In this document: piece by piece, positions 28,507 through 37,840 of the stretch
Layout: every line of letters starts with the position of its first letter
How positions within the stretch are numbered: the stretch's first letter is position 1
Made by a program: the position numbers and the translations under genes
The notes under the pieces: model-generated
What the model saw: the letters and a program-made list of their open reading frames with translations, nothing else
Told to the model about the DNA's origin: nothing
Database searches by the model: none
DNA from: Oribacterium sinus
GTDB lineage: Bacteria > Bacillota > Clostridia > Lachnospirales > Lachnospiraceae
Length of the DNA: 64,000 nucleotides
Direction: 5' to 3'
Assembly: GCF_014202695.1 (NCBI RefSeq)
Contig: NZ_JACHHH010000004.1
Coordinates: 1 to 64,000, forward strand

Positions 28507-30769
28507 TCTGGAAGAAATAGAAGGAAATGTATCCCATATCGTTTTTCGCAGCGAGGAAACGGGATACACCGTGTGTAGTATTACGGATAAGGGAGAAGAG
28601 TTCACTTTGGTGGGAAGCTTCTCCCATATTTCTGTGTCGGAAAAAATAAAGGCAAAGGGACGCTGGAAGGAACATCCGGTATACGGCAAGCAGTTCAGTG
28701 TAGAGGAATATCAGCTGGAGGTTCCGGACAGCCTTTTTGGCATTGAACAATATTTGGCTTCCGGGGCCATTAAGGGAATCGGTAAGGCCATTGCCGCCCG
28801 AATCGTAAAAAAATTCAAGGAAGATAGCCTACGGATTATGGAGGAGGAACCGGAGCGTCTTGCGGAAATTCACGGCATTTCCATGCAAAAGGCCATGGAT
28901 ATTGCTACGAACCTTTCAGGGCAACGGGAGCAGCAGGACATTTTCCTCCTCCTACAGGGCTATGGCATCAGCCTGAATCTATCCTATAAGATTTACCAGC
29001 ATTTTCAGGGAGAGACGCTACGGGTTTTACAGGAAAATCCTTATCGCATAGCAGAGGAGCTGGAGGGAGTCGGCTTTAAGAAATGTGATGAGCTGGCAAA
29101 AAAGGTGGGAGTGGAGAAAGAATCCCCCTTCCGTATGCGAGCCGGCATCAACTATACCCTCTTACAGGGAGAGTGGCATGGACATTGCTACCTTCCTTTT
29201 TCGATTTTAAAAAGAGAGGCGGAGCGGATTTTAGAGATGCCTCTGGAGGACTTGGAAGAGCAGCTTCTGGAGCTGCAGTTGCAGGGGAAGGTGAAGGTCA
29301 AGGGGGAAAATGTCTACCGGGCCAGTACCTATTATCGGGAAATGCGGGTGGCTTCCCGTCTTTTACAGTTAAATGTGGAAGAGGAAGAGGCTCATGTGGA
29401 TTCCTGGGAAAAGGCCATAGATAAGCTTTTGGACAGGGAAAAAATCACCCTGGACCCTCTCCAAAGAAAGGCAGTGAGCCTGGCCGCATCCTCCGGTGTT
29501 TTGGTCATTACCGGAGGGCCGGGAACGGGAAAGACAACTACCATCAAAACCATCTTACAGCTCTTTACCGGACAGGGAAAAAGCATTGCTTTGGCCGCCC
29601 CCACCGGAAGAGCGGCGAAACGAATGGGGGAAGCTACGAACTATCCGGCGAAAACTCTCCACCGGCTCTTGGAATACATGGGGCGGGAGGATCAGGAGCA
29701 GGAGGATCGGGATTTTTCCCTGTTCCAAAGAAATGAAGAAAATCCTCTGGAATATGATGTGCTGATTGTAGACGAAATGAGTATGGTGGATCTTTATCTG
29801 ATGGATGCCCTTCTTCGTGCCGTTCCCGTGGGCTGTCGTTTGATTTTGGTGGGGGACAGTGAGCAGCTTCCCTCTGTGGGAGCGGGAAATGTGTTAAAGG
29901 ACATTATTGCCTCTCAATGCATGAAAACCATTTCCCTAAAGAAGATTTTTAGGCAGGCCATGGAGTCGGATATTGTGGTAAACGCCCATAAAATAAACCA
30001 AGGGATAGAGCCGGATCTTGGGAAGAAATCCAAGGATTTTTTCTTTATCCGGGGGCAGGAGCCGAAGCAGATTCTGGAAAATATCGCCATTTTGATGAAG
30101 GAAAAGCTCCCCAAATATCTTTCCACCGACCCGCTTTCCATTCAGGTAATGTCCCCGCAGAAGAAGGGACTTTTGGGGGTGGAAAATCTGAACCGCTTTT
30201 TGCAGGAACGCTTGAACCCTCCCGGAAAGAACAAGCCGGAATATGAGGGAAGCGGCAACATTTTCCGGCTGGGAGATAAGGTTATGCAAATCAAAAATGA
30301 CTACCAGCTGGCCTGGGAAATTCCCGGAAACTTTAACCTGCCCATAGAAAGCGGAGAAGGAGTTTTTAACGGAGACATCGGAAAGATTACGGAAATCAAT
30401 GCCTATCAAAAGACGGTAACGGTGTTCTTCGAGGAAAAAAAGGTGGTTTATAGCTTTCAGGATTTAGAGAATCTGGAGCTGGCCTATGCCATTACCATTC
30501 ATAAGTCACAGGGATCGGAGTATCCGGCGGTGTTGCTTCCCATGTATCCCGGTCCGAAAATGCTGATGAGCAGAAATATTCTTTACACCGCCATTACCCG
30601 GGCCAAGTCCTGTGTCTGCCTTTTGGGGCATCCCAAGGTCTTTCTGGAAATGCTTCACAACGAGCAGGAGCTAAAACGCTACTCCGGTTTGGCTCAGCAA
30701 TTACAGACTATCGGAGAAAGCTTTTCCGCATCTTTTTCAATGGATAGCGGAAATCCATTTGCGGAATAG
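28490..30769 (+). CDS. recD2: ATP-dependent RecD2-type DNA helicase
   Basis: This is a SF1B 5'-3' helicase of the RecD2 type, acting without RecBC in repair and replication restart. It has 759 residues. The N-terminal OB/HhH region is about 1-200. Walker A is in GGPGTGKTTTIKTIL, then AAPTGRAAKRM, Walker B DEMSMVDLYLM, GDSEQLPSVGAG, and the C-terminal motif VI YTAITRAK. ITIHKSQGSEYP is also present. The start overlaps the MreB-type gene by 17 nt. Confidence 0.95.
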   Translation: MMMTSSLEEIEGNVSHIVFRSEETGYTVCSITDKGEEFTLVGSFSHISVSEKIKAKGRWKEHPVYGKQFSVEEYQLEVPDSLFGIEQYLASGAIKGIGKAIAARIVKKFKEDSLRIMEEEPERLAEIHGISMQKAMDIATNLSGQREQQDIFLLLQGYGISLNLSYKIYQHFQGETLRVLQENPYRIAEELEGVGFKKCDELAKKVGVEKESPFRMRAGINYTLLQGEWHGHCYLPFSILKREAERILEMPLEDLEEQLLELQLQGKVKVKGENVYRASTYYREMRVASRLLQLNVEEEEAHVDSWEKAIDKLLDREKITLDPLQRKAVSLAASSGVLVITGGPGTGKTTTIKTILQLFTGQGKSIALAAPTGRAAKRMGEATNYPAKTLHRLLEYMGREDQEQEDRDFSLFQRNEENPLEYDVLIVDEMSMVDLYLMDALLRAVPVGCRLILVGDSEQLPSVGAGNVLKDIIASQCMKTISLKKIFRQAMESDIVVNAHKINQGIEPDLGKKSKDFFFIRGQEPKQILENIAILMKEKLPKYLSTDPLSIQVMSPQKKGLLGVENLNRFLQERLNPPGKNKPEYEGSGNIFRLGDKVMQIKNDYQLAWEIPGNFNLPIESGEGVFNGDIGKITEINAYQKTVTVFFEEKKVVYSFQDLENLELAYAITIHKSQGSEYPAVLLPMYPGPKMLMSRNILYTAITRAKSCVCLLGHPKVFLEMLHNEQELKRYSGLAQQLQTIGESFSASFSMDSGNPFAE

Positions 30770-30859
30770 GATATCATTCTACTTTCGAGGGCTGTGATTT
30801 CTCTTTTCTATAGGTTATTATCCCATAAGCTATTATCACATCATAGGAAAGGGGACTGT

Positions 30860-31762
30860 ATGGATCTTGTTAAAATCGGAAAGTATATTTCGGAAAAAAG
30901 AAAGAATTTGGGGCTGACCCAAAAGCAGCTTGCCGAGAAAATAGGTATGAGTGATAAGTCTGTCTCTAAGTGGGAGAGAGGTATTTGCCTTCCGGATGTA
31001 TCGCTTTATTTTGACCTTTGTTCCATTTTAGGCATTAGTATTAACGAGTTTTTAGCCGGCGAAGATATTGTCCATGAGAATATCGAAAAGAAGTCGGAAG
31101 AAAATATCATCAGTGTTGTTACAGACAGTAAGCGCAAACAAAAAAGCTTGAAGTATATCATTTGTGCATTGCTGATTCTTTCCATACTTACAACTGCGGT
31201 AATTGCTACTTCCCTATATCGTGCCTATAGGCCGATGAACTATATTACACCGATGGCCGGGAATAGTGTGGAAATGCAGACGGTGAATCTGATTGCCGGG
31301 CCGGATGGAGTAAATGCTTATCAATTTACGACCACTGATAAGTTTGCTCGACTCAAGATTTATTATTCAGAATATCATAAGGGAAAACTGTTAAGTAAAG
31401 AACCTGTAGAGATTGGCTTTGAGGGTATGGATTCCCCGAAAAATGGAGGCATTATCATCGTTCCGGATTATGATCATGCAATAATAAAGCTTGTTGTTTG
31501 GACAGATGATGGATCCAAGTCTTCTGTAGATTTGCCTCTTATGGAAGGTGTTGCAGGAAGGGAATACTATATCAGATCACAAAGTCGAATCGAGGGAAAA
31601 CCAGAAATTATTTATGACTTTGAAGACGTATTGCTGGGATTGGCTTACGATAAGGATGAGATCACAGTTCCGAATCTTCTTGATTTACTTTTAGGAAAAA
31701 CCGATGCTTACTCTGAGAATGAGTATATCTATCTTTTCTCTTATGAGTTTTGCAAAAAATAA
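30860..31762 (+). CDS. XRE-family regulator with a membrane anchor
   Basis: The 300-residue protein has an N-terminal helix-turn-helix (IGKYISEKRKNLGLTQKQLA with MSDKSVSKWERG), then a charged linker and one transmembrane helix (about residues 97-120). The about 180-residue soluble C-terminal part is probably outside the membrane. This layout suits a sensor-regulator, but the ligand is unknown. A longer frame starts at 30794. The ATG at 30860 is preferred because of AGGAAAGGGG upstream and because the HTH usually starts at the N-terminus. Confidence 0.85.
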   Translation: MDLVKIGKYISEKRKNLGLTQKQLAEKIGMSDKSVSKWERGICLPDVSLYFDLCSILGISINEFLAGEDIVHENIEKKSEENIISVVTDSKRKQKSLKYIICALLILSILTTAVIATSLYRAYRPMNYITPMAGNSVEMQTVNLIAGPDGVNAYQFTTTDKFARLKIYYSEYHKGKLLSKEPVEIGFEGMDSPKNGGIIIVPDYDHAIIKLVVWTDDGSKSSVDLPLMEGVAGREYYIRSQSRIEGKPEIIYDFEDVLLGLAYDKDEITVPNLLDLLLGKTDAYSENEYIYLFSYEFCKK

Positions 31763-31909
31763 GGGATTTATATGCATCGAAGCGGAAAGTATTGGATTGA
31801 CCCGGAAATAAGGGTATTAGTCCGGGAGGATTGTTATTAGCTCGGAAGTATTGGAATACTTCGGTAAAAGAATATCATGAAATCGAAAGATAGAGGAATA
31901 GGAGGAGCT

Positions 31910-32635
31910 ATGGGAAAAAAGGAAGACTGGAAAGAAGCCATCATCAATGCCCTCTTTCCTCCTCGCTGCATCCTTTGTGATGAGCTTACGGAAAGCGGAA
32001 AAGAAGAAATCTGTCCTGCCTGCAAAGCTTACGAAAAAATCATGGAGGAGCCGGTCTGTAAAAAATGCGGACGAGGGATTCTTTTGGATACGGAGGAGTA
32101 CTGCGGAAACTGTAAAAGACACCGTTTTTCCTTTTCTACCGGTATGATGCTGTATGAATTAACAGAGGAAGTAGAGGATGCTTTAGTGCTTCTGAAGTAT
32201 AAAGGCAGAAAAGATAAAGGTGTCTTTTTCGGAAAGAAAGCCGGAGAAGTTTTTCGGGAAAAGATAGAAGAACTGGGGATTCAGGCCATTATTCCTGTGC
32301 CGGTTCATCCCATTAGAAGAAAGGAAAGGGGCTATAATCAGGCAGAGGTCATTGGAGAAAGTCTGGCAAAGGTCTGTGGCATCCCTCTGGTTTCAGAGTA
32401 TTTACAGAGAGTCAAGAAAACAAGAGCTTTAAAGGACTGTAGCCCGGAGGAAAGACTATTAAATCTCTTGGAAGCAATTCACTGTGAAGCATTACCCTCG
32501 GATGTAAAGCGTGTGCTTTTGGTGGATGACATTTTTACCACCGGAGCCACCATGGAGGCTTGCAGCAGAAAGCTCCTGGAAGCCGGAGCGGAGGAAGTGC
32601 ATATCCTTTCCATTGCCGGAAGAGTAGAGCGTTAA
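31910..32635 (+). CDS. comF: ComF-family phosphoribosyltransferase-like protein
   Basis: This has the double zinc-ribbon plus phosphoribosyltransferase fold of ComFC, needed for DNA uptake in competent Firmicutes. In 241 residues, eight cysteines occur as four CxxC pairs (C20/C23, C35/C38, C50/C53, C65/C68). The PRPP-binding loop VLLVDDIFTTGAT is near residue 205 and the YNQAEVI motif precedes it. The frame extends upstream to 31877, but GGAGGAG lies just before the ATG at 31910. No other competence genes are in the window, so a housekeeping role is possible. Confidence 0.9.
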   Translation: MGKKEDWKEAIINALFPPRCILCDELTESGKEEICPACKAYEKIMEEPVCKKCGRGILLDTEEYCGNCKRHRFSFSTGMMLYELTEEVEDALVLLKYKGRKDKGVFFGKKAGEVFREKIEELGIQAIIPVPVHPIRRKERGYNQAEVIGESLAKVCGIPLVSEYLQRVKKTRALKDCSPEERLLNLLEAIHCEALPSDVKRVLLVDDIFTTGATMEACSRKLLEAGAEEVHILSIAGRVER

Positions 32636-32675
32636 TAAAAGGAGCTGTAGAAATCAATAAGCTGAAGCGACAGAT

Positions 32676-32807
32676 GCAGTATAGGTATGAAAGAGAGCAA
32701 TCTGAGCCCGCCGGTACTTGCGAAAAACAAAGGTACTGTAGTTTTTCGCTTAGTACCGATGCAGGGCGAGGTTAGCGGGAGCGTGCTCGATTTCATACCT
32801 ATACTGC
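32676..32807. repeat. Nested hairpin repeat element, copy B
   Basis: The 17-bp perfect arms GCAGTATAGGTATGAAA (32676-32692) and complement (32791-32807) enclose the family boxes GCAATCTGAGCCCG and GGCGAGGTTAGCGGGAGC. At the centre is a GGTACTTGCGAAAAA / TTTTTCGCTTAGTACC hairpin. It lies between the convergent comF and LysR genes. Confidence 0.85.
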
Positions 32808-32842
32808 GTCTAAGCGTATCTTAGCAATGCATACAGCCCTTT

Positions 32843-33766
32843 TTAGAATGACTCTTCCTCAGAGAAGGAAGACCAATATTCCTCAGTTAAAGCAATTAAT
32901 TCCACCAATGCCTTAGTTAAAGGCTTATCTTTCCTATACACTGCCACCGCATTCATTTTTGGATGTGTCTTACAGGGAATCAGGCGGATGCTGTCCGGTA
33001 CATGGGCACGGTTATTGCTACCGATAAAGGAGCAGTAATCTGAAGATTCCACCAGAGCCATTTGATAATGGATTCCCTCCACATCCATAGGCACATAGGG
33101 GTCAATGCCTGCGTCTTCAAAGGCCATTTCCGCAACGGATCGTTCTGTAGAATCCTTGGGCGCCAGAACAAAGGGAAGTTCGGAAAGCTTAGCCAAATCA
33201 ATTTCAGTAATTTCGCCCTCTTCTTCCAAAACCTCTAACAAAGGATGATTTTTGGCAATAGCCAAAAGCAATTCTACCTTTCCCAGAAGCTTATATTCCA
33301 TACGATAGCTTTGCTTATCCCCCATTAAGACAATGCCTAAATCAATGGTGCCGTTTTTCACCAATTCCTGTGCCTTTAGCCCCTTCATGGAAGTAAATTG
33401 CAATTTTACATTGGGATGGCTTTCGTGGAATTTCTGGAAAATGTAGCACATCATATAGTCTCCCTGAAGTCCTGAGGCTCCGATGGCAATTTCCTCGTTA
33501 TGAAGCTGGCTAAGCTCTGCAATCTTGGCATAGCAGTCCTTCTTCATATTCATCATTTTCCGGGCTGTTTCCACATAGATTCTGCCGGCCTCCGTTACGC
33601 TACATTCATTTCCTTTGCGGGCAAAGAGCTTTGTGCCCAGCTCCCGCTCCAGATTTAAAAGCTGTAAATTCAAAGCAGGCTGGGAGATAAAAAGCCGTTC
33701 TGCCGCCCTGCTGATATTTTTTTCCTCTGCAATTCTTAGGATATGTTCTAATTTCTTTAAGTCCAT
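32843..33766 (-). CDS. LysR-type transcriptional regulator
   Basis: The 307-residue regulator has an N-terminal winged HTH (LEHILRIAEEKNISRAAERLFISQPALNLQLLNLERELG) and a periplasmic-binding-like effector domain (about 90-300). The ligand is unknown. It is divergent from malQ across a 344-nt gap. LysR proteins often control the divergent gene, so malQ is a possible but unproven target. It runs against the direction of replication. Confidence 0.92.
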   Translation of the reverse strand: MDLKKLEHILRIAEEKNISRAAERLFISQPALNLQLLNLERELGTKLFARKGNECSVTEAGRIYVETARKMMNMKKDCYAKIAELSQLHNEEIAIGASGLQGDYMMCYIFQKFHESHPNVKLQFTSMKGLKAQELVKNGTIDLGIVLMGDKQSYRMEYKLLGKVELLLAIAKNHPLLEVLEEEGEITEIDLAKLSELPFVLAPKDSTERSVAEMAFEDAGIDPYVPMDVEGIHYQMALVESSDYCSFIGSNNRAHVPDSIRLIPCKTHPKMNAVAVYRKDKPLTKALVELIALTEEYWSSFSEEESF

Positions 33767-33928
33767 GCTGTCTCTAATACTCCTTTATCTCAGAAGGATT
33801 TTTCTTAAAATTTATGTTCTCAAAAATTCTTTGAGAAGCTTTTTCTATGCTACAGTTTTTGAAAATCCCCTAAGCTGTCTTGTAAAGGTATATCGGCAAA
33901 AAAGAAAAGCCTATCAATCTCATTTTAT

Positions 33929-33957
33929 TTGACAGATTCCTTAGTTCCATGTAAAGT
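33929..33957 (+). promoter_or_regulatory. malQ: Candidate malQ promoter
   Basis: A perfect -35 TTGACA (33929-33934), a 17-nt spacer and -10 TAAAGT (33952-33957) leave a leader of about 145 nt before malQ. The leader has two AAATGCAA direct repeats (about 33969 and 33997) that could bind a regulator. Apart from these the gap between the LysR gene and malQ shows nothing. Confidence 0.55.
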
Positions 33958-34110
33958 GAAAAAAATTTAAATGCAATTTTATTTTGCCACAAGGGAAATG
34001 CAATGAGGACACAAACGCAGCCTTTTAGATATATATTGCATAATAACGCCGAAATAAAATAGAGCATTTATTACTGCAAAGCATTAATTCCTTTGAAAGG
34101 AGAAAAATAC

Positions 34111-35622
34111 ATGAAAAAAAGAGAAGCAGGAGTATTACTTCCTTTATTTTCCCTACCGGGAGAAGAGGGAATCGGAACTATGGGAAAGGAAGCCAGAGCG
34201 TTTATAGACTTTTTGGCGGAGACGGGAAACCGGGTTTGGCAGATTCTTCCCATGGGGCCAACAGGTTACGGAGATTCTCCCTATCAGTCCTTTTCCGCCT
34301 TTGCGGGAAATCCGTACTTTATTGATTTGGAAACCCTGAAAGAGGAAGGTCTTTTGGAAGAGGCGGATTTGGAAAAGGAACGCTTTAAGGAATCCAAAGA
34401 GAAGATTTCCTATGGACTTTTGTATGAGCTAAAGCACAAAATCCTCCGAAAGGCCTATGAAAACTGGCTTTCCAAGGGGGGGAATCTTTCTGTGCTTTTG
34501 GATGGAAGAAGCAAGGAAAATTTTGACTATTGCCTCTTTATGGCTTTGAAGGACTTTTTTAACGGAATTCCTTGGCTTTCCTTTGAGAAGCCCTACCGGG
34601 ATAAAGATCAGGCGACTATAGAGAAGTTTTTGGAGGAGCACAAGCAGGAAGTGGGCTATTATGCCTTTTTGCAAATGCAGTACGATAAGCAGTGGCAGGC
34701 TCTTTTAGCCTATGCCCATGAGAAGGATATCCTGATTTTTGGAGATATTCCCATTTACTGTGCCATGGACAGTGCGGATGCTTGGGGAAACAGAGCTCTG
34801 TTCCAGTTTGATGAAACAGGCTACCCCTCTTCTGTTGCAGGAGTACCGCCCGATGCCTTTTCCGAGACCGGACAGCTTTGGGGAAATCCCTTGTATGACT
34901 GGGAGAAGCACAAGGCGGAAGATTACGCTTGGTGGTGTAAGCGGATGGAATATTGCTTGAATCAATTTGACCTGCTGCGGGTGGATCATTTCCGTGGCTT
35001 TGAATCCTATTATGCGGTGGAGTATGGTGCGGAAACCGCTATGGTGGGAGAGTGGCGTGAGGGACCGGGATTCGGTCTATTTCAGGCGATTCAGAAACAT
35101 TTTCAGAAGGAAGAACTGCCGATTATTGCAGAAGATCTGGGGGTAATCACCAAGGAAGTGGAAGAGCTGATTGCGAAAACCGGCTTTCCCGGCATGAAGA
35201 TTTTGCAGTTCGCATTTTCCGACTTTGAAAATGTTTACCTACCCCACATGCTACAGGATAGTAATTCCGTGTATTATACCGGAACCCATGATAATGATAC
35301 TTTAAGAAACTGGTTTGAAACCCTGTCAGATTGGGAGAGAGGAAATGTGTACCATTATCTTTCCCGTTCTCAAAATGACTGGAATGCAATGACAGAGCTT
35401 TTGATTAAGACAGCCCTTTCCAGCATTTCCTCCCTATGCATTATTCCGGCAGGAGACTACCTGGAATGCGGAGCAGAGGGAAGAATCAATGCGCCGGGAA
35501 CTGCGGAAGGAAACTGGCAGTGGCGTCTTCCGGAAAAGGCCTTTAGCGAAGAAAAGAAGGCTCTAATTTCGGACTTGCTTAGGACTTATGGGCGTTTCCA
35601 TAGTCCCGCGCCCCAAAAATAA
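34111..35622 (+). CDS. malQ: 4-alpha-glucanotransferase (amylomaltase)
   Basis: This GH77 enzyme transfers alpha-1,4-glucan segments and releases glucose in maltodextrin and glycogen use. It has 503 residues. Family marks are GVLLPLFSLPGEEGIGTMG, WQILPMGPTGYGDSPYQSFSAFAGNPYFIDL, DLLRVDHFRGF (nucleophile region), IAEDLG and TGTHDNDT. The frame begins at a TTG at 34093. The ATG at 34111 is preferred because AAAGGAG precedes it. Its 3' end overlaps the convergent yggS by 44 nt. Confidence 0.95.
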   Translation: MKKREAGVLLPLFSLPGEEGIGTMGKEARAFIDFLAETGNRVWQILPMGPTGYGDSPYQSFSAFAGNPYFIDLETLKEEGLLEEADLEKERFKESKEKISYGLLYELKHKILRKAYENWLSKGGNLSVLLDGRSKENFDYCLFMALKDFFNGIPWLSFEKPYRDKDQATIEKFLEEHKQEVGYYAFLQMQYDKQWQALLAYAHEKDILIFGDIPIYCAMDSADAWGNRALFQFDETGYPSSVAGVPPDAFSETGQLWGNPLYDWEKHKAEDYAWWCKRMEYCLNQFDLLRVDHFRGFESYYAVEYGAETAMVGEWREGPGFGLFQAIQKHFQKEELPIIAEDLGVITKEVEELIAKTGFPGMKILQFAFSDFENVYLPHMLQDSNSVYYTGTHDNDTLRNWFETLSDWERGNVYHYLSRSQNDWNAMTELLIKTALSSISSLCIIPAGDYLECGAEGRINAPGTAEGNWQWRLPEKAFSEEKKALISDLLRTYGRFHSPAPQK

Positions 35623-36298
35623 AGGAGCCGATACGCACCATGGTAGCTCCTTCTTCGATGGCTACTTCATAATCTCCGCTCATCCCCATGGAAAGCTCCT
35701 TAAGGGGAAGAGCGGGGTATTTTTTTTGCAATTCCGTTAAGAGACTTTTTAATGCTCGAAAATGTACCCGGTTTTCCTCCGGATTCTCTGTAAAGGGAGC
35801 AACGGTCATCAAACCGCAGAGCTTGACATGGGGGAGGGATTTACATTCCTCCAAAGCTTGTTCCACCTCTTCTAAAAAGAAGCCGGACTTACTTTCCTCC
35901 CTGGCCACATTGACTTCCAATAAAACGGAGGCAATTTCCTCTTTCTTGGTGTATTCTTTTTCCACCTCTAAAGCCAAAGGAAGGGAGTCAATGGAATGAA
36001 TCATCTTTACCTTCCCGGGAAGATATTTTACCTTGTTCTTTTGGAGGGAACCAATCATATGAAAAGAAGGAGCTTCCTTTTGCAAATGGGCGTCCTCCTG
36101 CAAGAGAGCAAACTTATCCCGAATTTCCTGTACCTTGTTCTCTCCAAAGTCCCGAATACCATAGCTATAGGCTTCCTGCACAGCAGCGTAGGGTTTTGTT
36201 TTGGAAACCCCTATGAGCAGTACCTCCTCCGGCTTTCTTCCGGACCTTTCACATGCCTTACGAATATTTTCCCGAACAATCTGAATCTCTTTTTCCAT
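35579..36298 (-). CDS. yggS: PLP homeostasis protein YggS family
   Basis: The 239-residue PLP-binding protein is a single-domain alanine-racemase-like barrel without known catalysis that buffers pyridoxal phosphate. The PLP lysine lies in LLIGVSKTKPYAAVQEAY. FGENKVQEIRDK, WHxIG-like FHMIGSLQKNKVKYL and LSMGMSGDYEVAIEEGATMVRIG are diagnostic. It ends inside the malQ 3' end and has AAAGGAAG upstream. It is not in its common ylm/sepF setting here. Confidence 0.93.
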   Translation of the reverse strand: MEKEIQIVRENIRKACERSGRKPEEVLLIGVSKTKPYAAVQEAYSYGIRDFGENKVQEIRDKFALLQEDAHLQKEAPSFHMIGSLQKNKVKYLPGKVKMIHSIDSLPLALEVEKEYTKKEEIASVLLEVNVAREESKSGFFLEEVEQALEECKSLPHVKLCGLMTVAPFTENPEENRVHFRALKSLLTELQKKYPALPLKELSMGMSGDYEVAIEEGATMVRIGSFIFGARDYGNAHKS

Positions 36299-36380
36299 AG
36301 GAGCTTCCTTTCTATTAAAGACATATATACAGATAGCTCTATTATAAAAGCTTTTTAGAGAAAGGACTATAGAAAAAGAG

Positions 36381-36531
36381 AAGTTAAGCCGCGACTCATA
36401 ACTCTAATGCAAGCAAAGTTAAGTTGTGACTTATAACTTCAGTGCAAGCAAAGTTAAGTTGCGACTTATAACTCCAGTGCAAGCAAAGTTGAGTTGCAAT
36501 TCGTAACTCCAGCGCAAGCGAAGTGCAGCGC
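36381..36531. repeat. 35-bp tandem repeat (4 units plus part)
   Basis: Units start at 36381, 36416, 36451 and 36486, with a partial one at 36521. The period is exactly 35 bp. Each contains AAGTTAAGTT, GCGACTTATAACT and CCAGTGCAAGCA in slightly varied forms, with short internal inverted repeats (AAGT/ACTT). It lies between the nitroreductase-like gene 3' end and yggS on the minus strand. Confidence 0.9.
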
Positions 36532-36548
36532 TTTCAAGTCTGAGCGAT

Positions 36549-37418
36549 TTAGAACAAGCGGTATGTTCCCACTACGAAATATTCCTCCGGAACCTTCCAC
36601 TCAGGCTTCTTCTCTACGGTGCCTACGGTCCAGCTATCAGGCTTATGGAAGTGGGCGGTAAGAACGGTATGGAAGTAAAACATAACGATACCGTCATTTA
36701 AATACCGATCTTCCCTGGTGATATGCTTAACCTCCCGATCCAGAAGATAGAGCATATTGTCCTCTATTAAGAAACGATAGGTCTGGCGATTCAATGCAGC
36801 CGGTGCAAGACTTGAGGCATAAAAGGCCTTTTCCCAGTTCGGATCCATGGCATCCTCGGCAAAATCACAGCTCTGTCCGAAAACAGACTGGGAAACCAGT
36901 TCAACCATGGCTATCTTAGGTGCAATATGTCCTTTGATTTTCTCCATGCGTACATCGGATCTGGACTTAATATCGATACGATTGCTGTCCTTCTCCGGAT
37001 TACCGTGTCCAAAGCTGATGCAGGTGGTAACCGTAAGGGGAGAACTAATATTTAAAGCGGTTTTTACCGCCTTTGCTTCGTTAATCGATAAAAAGCAGGT
37101 ATTTAATTTCAGTTCTGTAAGCTTTAACTCTAACTGTGCTGCCAGATAACCTGCATGGATGTAGCCTTCTTCGCTATCCTCTCCCAAAAGCAGAATATAG
37201 TTGGGAGCAAAAAAAGCGTTGCCCATATAACCTACAATTCCTTCTAAACGGGGACCTGCTTCCTTTCCCAATAGAAGAATCTCTGTCTTCTGCTCCGGAA
37301 TGAGTGGGGACAGCTCCTTCATATACTGCCGTACCTGCTCCAGCAACTTTTCATCTACCTTCTTATCCTTATAGCTACGGATGGAACTCCGTTCCTTAAT
37401 GAGCTCTCTCCACTTCAT
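36549..37418 (-). CDS. Nitroreductase-like protein
   Basis: The 289-residue protein has the start KWRELIKERSSIRSYKDKKVDEKLLEQV. The RxxxRSY/F pattern that binds FMN phosphate in nitroreductases is present, and a C-terminal half contains FYASSLAPAALNRQTYRFLIED. It looks like the two-domain form often annotated as nitroreductase family protein in Clostridia. FMN binding is inferred and the substrate is unknown. GAGAGGAC lies upstream of the ATG. Confidence 0.82.
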   Translation of the reverse strand: MKWRELIKERSSIRSYKDKKVDEKLLEQVRQYMKELSPLIPEQKTEILLLGKEAGPRLEGIVGYMGNAFFAPNYILLLGEDSEEGYIHAGYLAAQLELKLTELKLNTCFLSINEAKAVKTALNISSPLTVTTCISFGHGNPEKDSNRIDIKSRSDVRMEKIKGHIAPKIAMVELVSQSVFGQSCDFAEDAMDPNWEKAFYASSLAPAALNRQTYRFLIEDNMLYLLDREVKHITREDRYLNDGIVMFYFHTVLTAHFHKPDSWTVGTVEKKPEWKVPEEYFVVGTYRLF

Positions 37419-37771
37419 AATCTGTCCTCTCTTTCTCCTGAATCAGTGATTTTTTCCAGACTCTTCCTATAAAAATAGGAGAGTTTTTCTAAATAGACCA
37501 AAGCTATTTTATCATAAGTACGGGAAAAGCTCTAAGAGAACTTTGTATTTCTATATTTTTCATTGTAGAAAGTCCTGATGGATATTTGTAGAAAATGGAG
37601 AGACGAAGAGAAGAATGATATTCTTTTTGTGGAAAGCGGAGCAAAGAGGGAAAGTCATTTATGATATTTGCAGAGAAGGGAGTAAGAAGAGAAGCCTTAT
37701 GCATCTCCGCTTCCGCGCCGAAATATGGGGTGTAGATTTCCTACTCTTTTTTTAAAATTCTCGAAAGAGTA

Positions 37772-37800
37772 TTGCAGTAGCACGGGGGAAAGAGTATAGT
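37772..37800 (+). promoter_or_regulatory. Candidate promoter of the HD-domain gene
   Basis: -35 TTGCAG (37772-37777), a 17-nt spacer and -10 TATAGT (37795-37800), 41 nt before the start. The rest of the 422-nt gap between the divergent nitroreductase-like and HD genes shows no gene or repeat that I can support. Confidence 0.5.
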
Positions 37801-37840
37801 AATAACGTTTCTTAATTTTAAATAGATAGAAAGGGAACAG

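Noticed and set aside
36381-36531. CRISPR array
   Set aside because: The 35-bp units are adjacent with no unique spacers and no cas genes are in the window.
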